DNA of 51,272 nt from Acidimicrobiia bacterium (GCA_016871255.1 VFZH01000008.1:1-51272), one strand, 5' to 3'. Positions 37,397 through 46,320 are shown, counted from the first letter of the stretch. Made by a program: numbers and translations. Notes: generated from the letters alone by a model not told the origin.

Positions 37397-39031
37397 CTAC
37401 TGGACGGCAAGGAGCCGGCTCTCCTCCGCGAGCAGCGCCGCTGCCGCGTCCGCGTGGGTACAGAGGGCGAAGGCCACCCGGTCGCCGGGAAGCAGCTGCG
37501 CCGCGCGCAGCAGATCCGCAGAGATCACCACCGCGATCTGCGGGTAGCCGCCGGTCGTCTGCCGATCCGACAGCAGCAGCATCGGGTCTCCGGCGCCTGA
37601 CACCTGGATCGCCCCGGCGAAGGTCGGGCCCGAGATCGCGTCGCCATGAGAGCCGCTCGTCAGCGGCGCCGCACCCGACAGCCGCAGGCCCATGCGGCTC
37701 GACTCGGGCGTCACCGTGAAGCGACCGTCCACCAGACGGGACAGGGCGTCTTCGTGCGCGCGCGCGTCCGGTCCCGGCAGGATCCGGAGGCGGGCCGGCT
37801 CGGCGTCCACGCCGAACGGCCGCACGGACACCCTGTCCAGGCGCGGAAGCGCCCCGCCGGAGCGCCCGACCGGCAGCCGGTCTCCTTCGCGCAGGGCCCG
37901 TCCCCGCCAGCCGCCCAGGTGACTCGGCACATGGGTCGCTCGGCTGCCCAGAACAGGCGGGACGTCGAAGCCCCCTTCCACGGCAATGTAGGAGCGCGCC
38001 CCGCGCGTGCGCCGCCCGAATCTGAGGACGCCACCGGCCCTGATGCGGGTCCGGGTGGCCGGGGCCAGCCGCGCCCCGTCCACGGTGCCCGCCAGGTCGG
38101 CGCCGCACGTCGCCACGATCGCGTCGGATTCCATTCTGAGCGTCGGGCCGGTGATGGTGATCTCGAGTGTGGCCGCCTGGTCGGTGTTGCCCACCAGACG
38201 ATTCGCCAACCGGTGGGAGAACCAGTCCAGGGCGCCAGACACCGGCACGCCCTGGGCCTGCCACCCCCAGCGTCCCAGGTCCTGTACCGTGCTGAACAGC
38301 CCCGCATCGAGCACCGTCACCGCGCGATGGCCCTCGCTGGCGGCGGCTGGGGGCATCGCGGCAGCAGGTCCGGCCACGGCGTCAACCGGCACGAACCGCA
38401 CACAATCGCCGGGTGCCACGAGCGCCGGAGGCGTCGCGCCGGGATCGAACAGCGTGACGCCCGTCCGCCCGACGATCCGCCAGCCGCCCGGCGCCTCGAA
38501 CGGATATACGCCCGTCTGTCGGGCGGCGATGCCGATGGAACCAGCCGCAACGCGCACGCGCGGCGTCTCGAGCCGTGGCGTCTGCAGCCGCGGGTCGAGG
38601 ACGCCGAGGTACGGGAATCCCGGCATGAAACCGAGCATGAACGCGTGGTAGTCACGACCGGCGTGCAGGCTGACGACCTCACGCTCGCTCACACCCGCGG
38701 CGCGGGCCACGTCCGCCAGGTCCGGACCGTACTCGCCCCCGTAGCACGCTGGAATCTCGATCAGCCGTCCCATGCGCCCCGCGCCTGCAGGCGGTTCGGC
38801 CGCCAGCGTGGACCACAGCGCCTCCAGGCGTGTCGTCGTCGGGTCGAAGTGCACCGCCACGGCGCAGAACGTCGGGACCACGTCCCGCACGCCGGGCACA
38901 TTCGCCGACCGGATCGATTCCGCCAGGGCCATGGCCCGCGCGTTCACGGCGCGGTCGATGACGCTACCCAGGCGCAGAAGCACCGCCCCTTCTCCCACGC
39001 GCTCCCATCCCGGTGGCAAGGTCAGCGGCAC
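37397..39031 (-). CDS. pxpBC: 5-oxoprolinase subunits PxpB and PxpC fused in one protein
   Basis: PxpB and PxpC, with PxpA, hydrolyse 5-oxoproline (pyroglutamate) to glutamate using ATP. Residues about 1-220 are PxpB/KipI (LIEIPACYGGEYGPDLADVA, LHAGRDYHAFMLGFMPGFPY, AGSIGIAARQTGVYPFEAPG); about 238-544 are PxpC/KipA (VLDAGLFSTVQDLGRWGWQA, GPTLRMESDAIVATCGADL, SSRMGLRLSG, SGPTFAGAIQV, SDRQTTGGYPQIA). Fusions of this pair are known. PxpA is not in the window. GTG 39031 begins one base after the mpl stop. Its place in a murein recycling operon suggests handling of a pyroglutamate formed from muropeptide glutamate; that link is inference. Confidence 0.92.
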   Translation of the reverse strand: MPLTLPPGWERVGEGAVLLRLGSVIDRAVNARAMALAESIRSANVPGVRDVVPTFCAVAVHFDPTTTRLEALWSTLAAEPPAGAGRMGRLIEIPACYGGEYGPDLADVARAAGVSEREVVSLHAGRDYHAFMLGFMPGFPYLGVLDPRLQTPRLETPRVRVAAGSIGIAARQTGVYPFEAPGGWRIVGRTGVTLFDPGATPPALVAPGDCVRFVPVDAVAGPAAAMPPAAASEGHRAVTVLDAGLFSTVQDLGRWGWQAQGVPVSGALDWFSHRLANRLVGNTDQAATLEITITGPTLRMESDAIVATCGADLAGTVDGARLAPATRTRIRAGGVLRFGRRTRGARSYIAVEGGFDVPPVLGSRATHVPSHLGGWRGRALREGDRLPVGRSGGALPRLDRVSVRPFGVDAEPARLRILPGPDARAHEDALSRLVDGRFTVTPESSRMGLRLSGAAPLTSGSHGDAISGPTFAGAIQVSGAGDPMLLLSDRQTTGGYPQIAVVISADLLRAAQLLPGDRVAFALCTHADAAAALLAEESRLLAVQ

Positions 39032-39032
39032 G

Positions 39033-40427
39033 TCATCCGAGGGCGGCCAGCAGGCGCCGGTGAATGCCGCCGAAGCCGCCGTTGGACATCACGAGTACCA
39101 GGTCGCCGTCGCCCGCCTCGCCCGCAACGGTCCGAACGATCTCGTCCACACCCGGGATGTACCGGGCGCGCTGCCCACGCCGCACGAGGTCGGCCACGAG
39201 CTGCTCGGCCGACAGGCGCTCCCCTTCGGGCAGCGCAGACCGGTAGACGGCAGCCACCACGACCTCGTCGGCCGCCGGGAACGCGGCGGCGAATTCGTCC
39301 TGGAACACGCGCCGGCAGGACGAAGCCGAGCGTGGCTCGAACACGGCCCAGATCTTCTGGCCCGGGAATCCGCCGCGCAACGCGGCGAGCGTCTCCCTGA
39401 CCGCCGTCGGGTGGTGGGCGAAGTCGTCGATCACCGTCACGTGGCGCGCCTGCCCCACCACCTCGAGCCGCCGCTTCACACCAGCGAAGCGACCGAGCGC
39501 TGCCGCCAGTTCGCCGGGGCCGGCGCCGCAGAATGCGCCGGCGGCCACGGCCGCCAGTGCGTTCCGGACGTTGTGCGCGCCGAGCAGCGGCATCGTGAAC
39601 TCGCCGAACACCGTGCCCTTCCGCCGCACAACGAACCGCGTCTCTCCGTTGGTCGTCGAGACGTCCGATGCCCGCCAGTCGGCGTCCCGGGACAGGCCGA
39701 ACGTCTCCGTCGGGCTCACCGACGCGGCCGCGAGCGCCGCCGCTTCGGGACTGTCCGCGCCGAGCAGCAGCAGCCCGTTGCGGGGCACCAGGTTGACCAG
39801 CCGCCTGAATGCCAGCCGGACCGCGTCCATGTCGGCGTAGATGTCCGCGTGGTCGAACTCCACGTTGCCGACGATGGCCACGTCGGGCACGTACTTCAGG
39901 AACTTGGCCGTCTTGTCGAAAAAGGCGCTGTCGTACTCGTCTCCTTCGAGCACGACGTCGCGTCCCGCGCCACGGCGATAGCTCGACCCGGCTTCCCCGA
40001 AGTTCAGCGCGATGCCACCAAGGAAGACAGTCGGGTCGCGGCCGATCGCGGTCAGCAGCCACCCGGTCAGCGCGGTCGTCGTGGTCTTGCCGTGCGTGCC
40101 GGCCACGACGATGGAGCGGGCCTGCCAGAGGAACTCGTTTCGGAGGACGTCCGGCAGCGACGCGTAGCGGATCTTCCGGGCGAGCACCTCCTCCACTTCC
40201 GGGTTGCCGCGCGACACGGCGTTGCCGATCACGACCAGATCGGGATCATCCGCAACGTGCTCGGGGCGATAGCCGTCGAGCAGGCGGATGCCCTCTCTCA
40301 CGAGGAAATCGCTCATGGGCGGGTAGATGTGCTGATCGGATCCACGCACCTCGTGCCCGCGCCCCTTGAGCAGCGCTGCCAGCGTGGCCATGGCCGTCCC
40401 GCAGATGCCGATGAGGTGGACCCGCAT
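39033..40427 (-). CDS. mpl: UDP-MurNAc:L-alanyl-gamma-D-glutamyl-meso-DAP ligase (murein peptide ligase)
   Basis: Recycles the murein tripeptide by joining it to UDP-MurNAc. The Mur-ligase fold is complete in 464 residues: MRVHLIGICGTAMATLAALL, GSDQHIYPPMS (Mpl-specific), P-loop VVAGTHGKTTTTALT, LEGDEYDSAFFDK, VEFDHADIY, IDDFAHHPTAV and FEPRSASS. DEYDSAFFDK and the YPPMS start separate Mpl from MurC. Its ATG shares one base with the ldcA stop. Upstream LdcA trims the peptide; downstream MurB and MurA make the UDP-MurNAc it uses. Confidence 0.95.
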   Translation of the reverse strand: MRVHLIGICGTAMATLAALLKGRGHEVRGSDQHIYPPMSDFLVREGIRLLDGYRPEHVADDPDLVVIGNAVSRGNPEVEEVLARKIRYASLPDVLRNEFLWQARSIVVAGTHGKTTTTALTGWLLTAIGRDPTVFLGGIALNFGEAGSSYRRGAGRDVVLEGDEYDSAFFDKTAKFLKYVPDVAIVGNVEFDHADIYADMDAVRLAFRRLVNLVPRNGLLLLGADSPEAAALAAASVSPTETFGLSRDADWRASDVSTTNGETRFVVRRKGTVFGEFTMPLLGAHNVRNALAAVAAGAFCGAGPGELAAALGRFAGVKRRLEVVGQARHVTVIDDFAHHPTAVRETLAALRGGFPGQKIWAVFEPRSASSCRRVFQDEFAAAFPAADEVVVAAVYRSALPEGERLSAEQLVADLVRRGQRARYIPGVDEIVRTVAGEAGDGDLVLVMSNGGFGGIHRRLLAALG

Positions 40428-41386
40428 CACTCCGTCGCTGCTTCTTCGATGACGAGCGCGGGACGGGCGCCGGTCACCACGCTCGCGCGCACGCCCAACG
40501 GCAGCGTCCAGGTCGGCCCCGCGGTGTGACCGGAGGGAAAACCCGCCAGCACGGGTCCCTCGAAGGACGCCGCCGCCGCCTTCACCACGTCGAGCGCCAG
40601 GACCGACCCGCCCGGCTCGTCGCAGCCCGGCAGCTCGCCGAACACCAGAGCCGACGCGCGGGCGAGGATCCCGGACAGGCGCAACTGCGTGAGCATCCGG
40701 TCCAGGCGGTACGGGCGCTCGTTCACGTCTTCGAGGAACAAGACAGCCCCGGCGGGTGGCGCGAACGCGAACGGCGTTCCCAGCGACGACACCAGCGCCG
40801 TGAGCGTGCCGCCGAACAGCGGGCCGGTCGCCTCCCCTTCCCTGACGACCCGGAGACCCGGTGGACGCAGGCTCCCCATCGGTTCGGGCGCGAGCGCGCC
40901 GAACAACGAGGCCCGATCGCACCCTTCCTCTCCTCTGGCGATTCGCCCCTCGAGCATCGGGCCGTGGAAGGCGACGACGCCGCAGCGCGTGGTGAGCCAC
41001 GACAGCAACGACGTCGTGTCGCTGAAGCCGATGAACGCTTTCGGTGCGCCCTGACACCGGGCCGGATCGAGGTGCGGGAGCAACTGCACGCTGCCGTAGC
41101 CCCCCCTGGCCGCGATCAGCGCGGACACCGACGGGTCGGTCCACGCCCTGAGGAACGACTCCGCGCGCATCTCTGCCGAACCCGCCACGTAGCCGTTTCT
41201 GGCGAACACCGCCTCGTCCCAGGTCGGCTCGAAGCCCAGGCGCCGGAGCCCCTCGACCCCCCGGTCGAACTCGTCCCTGGCGAGGGGGCTGGCCGGCGCC
41301 ACGATGGCGACGCGATCGCCGCCGACCACGCGGCGGGGTCTGCGCAGGGACGCCCCCCCCAGGTCCGCACCGCCCGTGTCAGACAA
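40427..41386 (-). CDS. ldcA: Murein LD-carboxypeptidase, S66 family
   Basis: Removes the terminal D-Ala from murein tetrapeptides during recycling. The 319 residues carry the Ser-Glu-His triad of S66: Ser in FIGFSDTT, Glu in FLEDVNERPYRLDRML and His in GFPSGHTAGP, plus the N-terminal VAIVAPASP and ALIAARGGYGSVQLL. The TTG start at 41386 overlaps the nagZ stop by eight bases; the AGGAG about 12 bases before it is distant. The cytoplasmic location fits the recycling pathway with NagZ and Mpl. Confidence 0.93.
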   Translation of the reverse strand: MSDTGGADLGGASLRRPRRVVGGDRVAIVAPASPLARDEFDRGVEGLRRLGFEPTWDEAVFARNGYVAGSAEMRAESFLRAWTDPSVSALIAARGGYGSVQLLPHLDPARCQGAPKAFIGFSDTTSLLSWLTTRCGVVAFHGPMLEGRIARGEEGCDRASLFGALAPEPMGSLRPPGLRVVREGEATGPLFGGTLTALVSSLGTPFAFAPPAGAVLFLEDVNERPYRLDRMLTQLRLSGILARASALVFGELPGCDEPGGSVLALDVVKAAAASFEGPVLAGFPSGHTAGPTWTLPLGVRASVVTGARPALVIEEAATE

Positions 41387-42464
41387 ACCGCGCCATCTCC
41401 TCTGCTACGCGCTGGTGCTGCTCGCATCCGACGACATCCTTCCAGCGCAGCGGAACGCGACCAGCCGGATCGACCAGGAATCGTGCCTTCGCCCGCCGGC
41501 CTCGCGCGAGCGCGTCGTCGAGCCGCGCCGTCGGCAGCCGGCCGCTCTCGACAGCCCGCACGAGCGACTCGAGGACCGCCGCCTGCCGATCGACGTCCCC
41601 GCTGCACACGAGCAGGTGGTCGCAGCCGGCCGCGATGGCGTCCACCGCTGCGTCGGGCACGGCGCGTGTGGCCGACAGGCCCTTCATCTCGAGGTCATCG
41701 CTGACGATGACTCCGTCGAAGCCCAGCTCCTCGCGCAGCAGCCCCTGCACCAGGCGCGCGGAGGTCGTGGCCGGCTCCACCTCGTCCATCGACGGCACGA
41801 GCAGGTGGGCCGTCATCACGAACGCGACGCCGGCCTCGATCGCCGCGCGGAACGGCACGCACTCGACGCGGCGGATGCGATCTGGCGCGTGCTCGACGAC
41901 CGGCAGGTCCACGTGTGAATCAACCGACGTGTCGCCGTGCCCGGGAAAGTGCTTGCCGCACGCCGCCACGCCCTGGCGCTGCAGGCCATCGACGATCGCG
42001 GCCCCGAGCCTGGCGACGAGGCCCGCCTCCTCCGCCAGCGCACGGTCGCCGATCACCGGGTTGTCCGGGTTGGTGTGGATGTCGAGAACGGGTGCGTAGT
42101 CGAGCGTGATGCCCACGGCCCGGAGCTCCGCGCCCAGAGCCGCAGCGAACCGCGTGGCCAGCGCCGGATCGCCGCTGCGACCCAACACCGCCATCGGCGG
42201 CCACTCCGTGAACGGCCTCCGGAGACGCGCGACCCGCCCCCCTTCCTGGTCCACGCTGACCCAGAGCGGCTCGCCGGGCACCAGGTCGCGCAGCTCGCCG
42301 GCCAGCTCCGCCACCTGCGCCGGCTCCTCCACGTTGCGTCCGAACAGGATGACGCCGCCGAGCTGGAACTCGCGCGCGAGCGACCGGAGTTCCGGGGTGA
42401 CCGTTCGACCGGGCAGACTGCCCGTCAGCAGTTGGCCGATCGTGCGGCGGCGCGGCAACGGCAC
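41379..42464 (-). CDS. nagZ: Beta-N-acetylhexosaminidase NagZ, GH3 family
   Basis: Cytoplasmic glycosidase that releases GlcNAc from anhydro-muropeptides. The 361 residues show VDQEGGRVARLRRPF, the NagZ His/Asp loop KHFPGHGDTSVDSHVDLPVV, VMTAHLLVPSMD and the nucleophile Asp in VIVSDDLEMKG. GTG 42464 is six bases after a TATAAT box, implying a leaderless mRNA that heads the whole recycling operon. A short Arg/Trp-rich C-terminal extension follows the core. It diverges from the tandem secreted-protein genes. Confidence 0.95.
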   Translation of the reverse strand: MPLPRRRTIGQLLTGSLPGRTVTPELRSLAREFQLGGVILFGRNVEEPAQVAELAGELRDLVPGEPLWVSVDQEGGRVARLRRPFTEWPPMAVLGRSGDPALATRFAAALGAELRAVGITLDYAPVLDIHTNPDNPVIGDRALAEEAGLVARLGAAIVDGLQRQGVAACGKHFPGHGDTSVDSHVDLPVVEHAPDRIRRVECVPFRAAIEAGVAFVMTAHLLVPSMDEVEPATTSARLVQGLLREELGFDGVIVSDDLEMKGLSATRAVPDAAVDAIAAGCDHLLVCSGDVDRQAAVLESLVRAVESGRLPTARLDDALARGRRAKARFLVDPAGRVPLRWKDVVGCEQHQRVAEEMARFV

Positions 42465-42470
42465 CCGTCG

Positions 42471-42476
42471 ATTATA
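42471..42476 (-). promoter_or_regulatory. TATAAT -10 box six bases before the nagZ start
   Basis: On the minus strand a perfect TATAAT is followed by CGACGG and GTG 42464. The layout equals kdsA: TATAAT, six bases, GTG. It would drive the entire nagZ-murA operon as a leaderless transcript. Confidence 0.55.
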
Positions 42477-42545
42477 GATAGCGGGCTCGGCCGCACAGGA
42501 AGCCCGGCGCCTCACCTTGACGATCGGCCCGGTGCCGGACGCGCG

Positions 42546-42572
42546 TATACTGGGGCGTTTTCAGGCAGGAGG
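42546..42572 (+). promoter_or_regulatory. TATACT box and strong ribosome site of the tandem secreted-protein genes
   Basis: TATACT (42546-42551) is a good -10, and AGGAGG (42567-42572) is the best Shine-Dalgarno site in the window, seven bases before ATG 42580. The only TTGAC hexamer (42517) is 23 bases from the -10, too far for a normal spacer. Unlike the leaderless genes, this transcript has a leader. Confidence 0.45.
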
Positions 42573-42579
42573 GCTCAGG

Positions 42580-43503
42580 ATGCGGACACGGCTTTTCGGC
42601 GCACTGATCGCAACGGCGGCTGCCGGCCTGCTCGGTGCCGGCACGGATCTGCGGGCCCAGTCACCCGCCGAGGAACCCGATCGTGCGTGCCCGGCGGTGC
42701 GGAACTACCCCGCGTTCCACAGGTGCGCGATCGAGAAGATGAAGACCTTCACCCCGCAGATGACCCCCTGGGGCAGGCCCGATCTGCGCGGCATCTGGCG
42801 GCCGACCCGCATCGCCCAGGACATCGAGGAGGTCAAGCCGGGCATGTACGGCAACTTCGGTCACATGTACCCGCTGGTCGTGGAGCCGGCGACCAACAAG
42901 TTCCCCTACAACCCCTGGGCCATGAAGCAGCGGTACCTCAACGAGCAGATCTACCTGTCGCCGACCGCCGTCTGCCTCCCCGTGGCCCAGCCGCGCTGGT
43001 CCTACTCGCCGGTGTCGATCACCGGCCACCGGATCACCCAGAGCGACGACCTGATCACCTTCTCCATGGAGCGGCTCCACACCTACCGGATGATTCACCT
43101 GGACGACCGGCCCCGGCTGCCCGAGAACATGCACCTCTGGCAGGGCGATTCCCGCGGCCGCTGGGAGGGCAACACGCTCGTGATCACGACCACGAACCTG
43201 AACGACCTGATGTGGATGGACCACATCGGGACGTTCCTGAGTCCGGCCCTCGAAACGGTGGAACGGATCAGCCTCGTGGACCACAACACGCTGCACTACG
43301 AGCAGACGATGACCGACCCCAACGTCTTCACCGAACCGGTGAAGATCGCCATCGCGTTCCTGCGCGCCACGCCCGGCGACCCGATGGACGACATGGACCT
43401 GGAGGACACCTCGGTCGAAAACTGCGAGTTCGAGCTCAAGCACATGATGAACATCGGCCAGGTGCCCTTCCCGGGCTACGAGGCCGTCGCACCGAAGGAG
43501 TAA
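42580..43503 (+). CDS. Secreted protein of a PDLxGIW paralogue family, copy 1, function unknown
   Basis: A 307-residue exported protein: signal peptide with cleavage near DLRAQS, then GRPDLRGIWRPTRIAQDIEE, WQGDSRGRWEGNTLVI, TTNLNDLMWMDHIGTFLSP, a YEQTMTDPNVFTEP strand and the end VPFPGYEAVAPKE. Four Cys are conserved with copy 2 (ACPAVRNYPAFHRCA, AVCLPVAQ, ENCEFELKH), suggesting disulfides. The repeated beta pattern is like a lipocalin or propeller fold but I know no activity. I recall this family as many paralogues in Acidobacteriota and some Proteobacteria. It has the strongest ribosome site in the window, so high expression is likely. Confidence 0.75.
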   Translation: MRTRLFGALIATAAAGLLGAGTDLRAQSPAEEPDRACPAVRNYPAFHRCAIEKMKTFTPQMTPWGRPDLRGIWRPTRIAQDIEEVKPGMYGNFGHMYPLVVEPATNKFPYNPWAMKQRYLNEQIYLSPTAVCLPVAQPRWSYSPVSITGHRITQSDDLITFSMERLHTYRMIHLDDRPRLPENMHLWQGDSRGRWEGNTLVITTTNLNDLMWMDHIGTFLSPALETVERISLVDHNTLHYEQTMTDPNVFTEPVKIAIAFLRATPGDPMDDMDLEDTSVENCEFELKHMMNIGQVPFPGYEAVAPKE

Positions 43504-43532
43504 CCGTTTCTCTCGGGGGACACGCGCACTAT

Positions 43533-44462
43533 ATGCATCGACGACTCGTGGCCGGCGCGGCCTTCGCGCTCCTGCTGGCGGTGGTGTCCATCGGCACCAC
43601 CCCGCACGCTTCAGCTCAGACACCCGGAGCCGGCGATCCAACGCCGGCCTGTCCGATGGTTCGTGACTACCCGGCGTTTCACACGTGCGCCGTCGAGAAG
43701 GCGAAGTCGTTCACGCCGCCGCTGACCGCGTGGGGCAAACCTGACCTCAGCGGCATCTGGAACCCCTCGCGGAGCGCGCAGGACATCGAAGACATCAAGC
43801 AGGGGCAGTACGGAAACTTCCCGGCCTCCCGCACGCTGGTGGTCAATCCTCCGCACGGCCGGCTTCCCTACCGGCCCTGGGCGATGCGGCAGCGGTACCT
43901 GAACGAGCAGTACTACCTGTCGCCGACCGCCGTGTGCCTGCCTGTGGCCCAGCCCCGCTGGGCCTACTCGCCGGTGTCGGTCACCGGCCACCGGATCATC
44001 CAGCAGGAGAACCTGATCATGTTCTCGATGGAGCGGCTGCACACCTACCGCACCATCTACCTGGACAACCGCCCCGCTCTGCCGTCGCAGATCCATCTCT
44101 GGCAGGGGGACTCCCGCGGGCACTGGGAAGGCAACACGCTCGTCGTTCGAACCACGAACCTCAATGACTTGATGTGGATGGACCACATCGGCACCTTCAT
44201 GAGTCCGGCCGTCTCGACCGAGGAGCGCTTCACGTTCGTCGATCGGAACACACTGCACTACCAGCAGACGATCACCGACCCCAACACCTTCACCGAGCCG
44301 TGGACGATCTCGCTCGCCCTGACCCGGGCGAACAGCACCGACCCGCTGGATGCCATGGACCTCGAAGACACGTCGGTGGAGTACTGCGAGAACGAGCTCA
44401 AGCACATGATGAACGTCGGCCAGGTGCCCTTCCCGGGCTACGACGCCATCGCACCGAAGTAG
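43533..44462 (+). CDS. Secreted protein of the same family, copy 2
   Basis: A 309-residue paralogue of the preceding gene, similar along its whole length: signal peptide ending SAQTP, GKPDLSGIWNPSRSAQDIED, WQGDSRGHWEGNTLVV, TTNLNDLMWMDHIGTFMSP and VPFPGYDAIAPK. The four Cys positions are kept. The main differences lie in the signal peptide and around residues 90-105. It starts at ATG 43533, 29 bases after the previous stop, with GGGGGA rather far upstream, so it probably relies on the same transcript. Function unknown. Confidence 0.75.
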   Translation: MHRRLVAGAAFALLLAVVSIGTTPHASAQTPGAGDPTPACPMVRDYPAFHTCAVEKAKSFTPPLTAWGKPDLSGIWNPSRSAQDIEDIKQGQYGNFPASRTLVVNPPHGRLPYRPWAMRQRYLNEQYYLSPTAVCLPVAQPRWAYSPVSVTGHRIIQQENLIMFSMERLHTYRTIYLDNRPALPSQIHLWQGDSRGHWEGNTLVVRTTNLNDLMWMDHIGTFMSPAVSTEERFTFVDRNTLHYQQTITDPNTFTEPWTISLALTRANSTDPLDAMDLEDTSVEYCENELKHMMNVGQVPFPGYDAIAPK

Positions 44463-44485
44463 CCCACAGCAGAGGGACGATTGCC

Positions 44486-45280
44486 ATGATCAGAACAGCC
44501 GCAACAGGAGCCGCTGCCGCCATCGCCATGGCGCTGGCCGCGGGAACCGCCCTCACCGGGCAGCAGGCCTCGACCTACAAGGCCCCGCGCACCGCGCAGG
44601 GCACGCCTGACATCCAGGGGATCTGGCAGGTCCTCAACACGGCCGAATACGACATCCAGACGCACCAGGCCCGGTGGGGCGTCCCGGCCGGTATGGGCAT
44701 CGTCCGGGGCGAGGAGATCCCGTACCTGCCCGCGGCGCTCGAGCAGAAGCGGAAGAACCAGGCGGCCGGCGCCGAGGCGGACCCCGCGCAGCAGTGCTTC
44801 TTCCCGGGCACGCCCCGCATCATGTACATGCCGTTCCCCTTCCGGGTCGTGCAGACCGACACCTACGTCCAGTTCTTCTTCGAGTTCGGCCACCACACGC
44901 GCATCATCTACACCGCGGGCCAGCCGCACCATACCGACATCCCGATGTGGATGGGTGACGCGCGCGGGCGATGGGAAGGTGAGACCTTCGTCGTGGATAC
45001 GCGGAACTTCAACGGGATGACCTGGTTCGATCGCGCCGGCAACCACCACAGCGACGCGATGACGCTGATCGAGCGGTTCACCCGTACCGGTCCGGACCAC
45101 CTGCAGTACGAAGCCACGATCACGGACCCGAAGACCTTCTCGCGCCCGTGGACGATCAGCTTCCCGTTCTATCGCCGCATCGAAGACAACGCGCGCCTGC
45201 TCGAGTACGAGTGCTTCGCCATGGACATCTACGAGCGAGGCCGGGTCAAGCACATGGAGAAGCCGAGACCGCCACAGTAG
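44486..45280 (+). CDS. Secreted protein of the same family, divergent third copy
   Basis: A 264-residue exported protein (signal peptide to about TGQQAS) with the family core: TAQGTPDIQGIWQVLNTAEY, MWMGDARGRWEGETFVVDTR, FNGMTWFDRAGNHHSDAMTL, YEATITDPKTFSRPW. It lacks the N-terminal Cys pair of copies 1 and 2 and resembles the more common form of the family. AGAGGG lies nine bases before ATG 44486. It follows copy 2 by 23 bases and precedes the GHMP kinase by 16, so all probably form one unit. Function unknown. Confidence 0.72.
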   Translation: MIRTAATGAAAAIAMALAAGTALTGQQASTYKAPRTAQGTPDIQGIWQVLNTAEYDIQTHQARWGVPAGMGIVRGEEIPYLPAALEQKRKNQAAGAEADPAQQCFFPGTPRIMYMPFPFRVVQTDTYVQFFFEFGHHTRIIYTAGQPHHTDIPMWMGDARGRWEGETFVVDTRNFNGMTWFDRAGNHHSDAMTLIERFTRTGPDHLQYEATITDPKTFSRPWTISFPFYRRIEDNARLLEYECFAMDIYERGRVKHMEKPRPPQ

Positions 45281-45296
45281 CTGTCGGCGACCGCGC

Positions 45297-46310
45297 GTGC
45301 GCATTTCGGCCTCGGCACCGACCCGTATCGATCTCGCCGGGGGCACGATCGACATCTGGCCGCTGTACCTGTTCCACGACGGCGCCCAGACGATCAACGT
45401 GGCGATCAGCCTCCGGGCCAGCGCCGTCGTCGACACCCGGGGTGACGGCCGCGTCGTCATTCACTCCGAAGACACCGGGGGCGTCGTGGACGTCCCCGAT
45501 GTCACGCACCTCGACCAGGGCACCACGCTCCCCCTCCTGCGGCTCCTCGTCCGCTGGTTCTCGACCCACGGCAGGGACTCCCGGGTCCGCGGCGGCCTGA
45601 CGCTGACGACGTCCTCCGAGTCGCCCGCGGGCGCCGGCATCGCCGGCTCCTCGGCCCTCAACGTCGCCGTCTGCGCCGCTCTCGCCCGCTGGAGCGGCTA
45701 TGAGGCGGACGAAGAGACGCTCCTCGAGATCGCCAAGAACATCGAGGCGGTTGTCATCGGAGTGCCAACAGGGCTGCAGGATTATCGGCCGGCCATGTAC
45801 GGCGGGGTGGCCGCCCTGACCCTCGACGCCGCCGGGATCACACGGGTGCCGCTCGACGTGAACCCGGAGTCGATCCACGCCCGCTTCGTGCTCTGCTACA
45901 CCGGAGAGCCCCGGTCGTCCGGCACGAACAACTGGGAGATCGTCAAGCGTCACATCGACGGCGACCAGGGGGTCATCGACGGTCTGGCACGCATCAGGGA
46001 TACCGCGGCGGCCATGCGCACGGCCCTGGCCGCGGGAGACTGGCACGCCGTGGGGCTCGCCCTTGCCGAGGAATGGCGCAACCGGAAACGGCTGGCCCCG
46101 GGCGTCACCACGCCGACCATCGATGCGCTGGTCGACGCAGCGTCACGCGCCGGGGCCACGGCAGCCAAGATCTGCGGCGCCGGAGGCGGCGGGTGTCTCC
46201 TCTGTCTGGCGCCGCCCGAACGGCGGTCGGCGGTTGCCGCCGCCCTGCAGGACGCCGGCGCACGCCTCCTGCCCTTCCAGGTCGACCAGCGCGGTCTGGT
46301 GTACGGCTGA
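45297..46310 (+). CDS. GHMP-family sugar kinase
   Basis: ATP-dependent small-molecule kinase. In 337 residues: N-terminal RISASAPTRIDLAGGTIDIW (substrate strand), ATP loop SSESPAGAGIAGSSALNVAV, and the C-terminal motif KICGAGGGGCLLCLAPPE. The RIDLAGGTxD start resembles D-glycero-D-manno-heptose 7-phosphate kinase (HddA) and fucokinase-like GHMP enzymes more than galactokinase or mevalonate kinase; the substrate is not certain. GTG 45297 lies 16 bases after the third secreted protein and has no ribosome site. A sugar-nucleotide role would fit the envelope theme of the window. Confidence 0.85.
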   Translation: MRISASAPTRIDLAGGTIDIWPLYLFHDGAQTINVAISLRASAVVDTRGDGRVVIHSEDTGGVVDVPDVTHLDQGTTLPLLRLLVRWFSTHGRDSRVRGGLTLTTSSESPAGAGIAGSSALNVAVCAALARWSGYEADEETLLEIAKNIEAVVIGVPTGLQDYRPAMYGGVAALTLDAAGITRVPLDVNPESIHARFVLCYTGEPRSSGTNNWEIVKRHIDGDQGVIDGLARIRDTAAAMRTALAAGDWHAVGLALAEEWRNRKRLAPGVTTPTIDALVDAASRAGATAAKICGAGGGGCLLCLAPPERRSAVAAALQDAGARLLPFQVDQRGLVYG

Positions 46311-46320
46311 GCCGGCGTCC

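Larger units (their letters stand above)
42580..44462 (+). repeat. Direct duplication of a secreted-protein gene
   Basis: The genes at 42580 and 43533 are close copies about 953 bases apart. Long stretches of DNA agree, for example CTACCTGTCGCCGACCGCCG at both 42953 and 43914 and the CCGGTGTCG-TCACCGGCCACCGGATCA block. The third gene (44486) is a more distant paralogue. Confidence 0.75.

Noticed and set aside
35491-37719. Plus-strand frame of 742 codons opposite murA, murB and pxpBC
   Set aside because: Spans three genes with full active-site motifs on the other strand; Arg-rich shadow.
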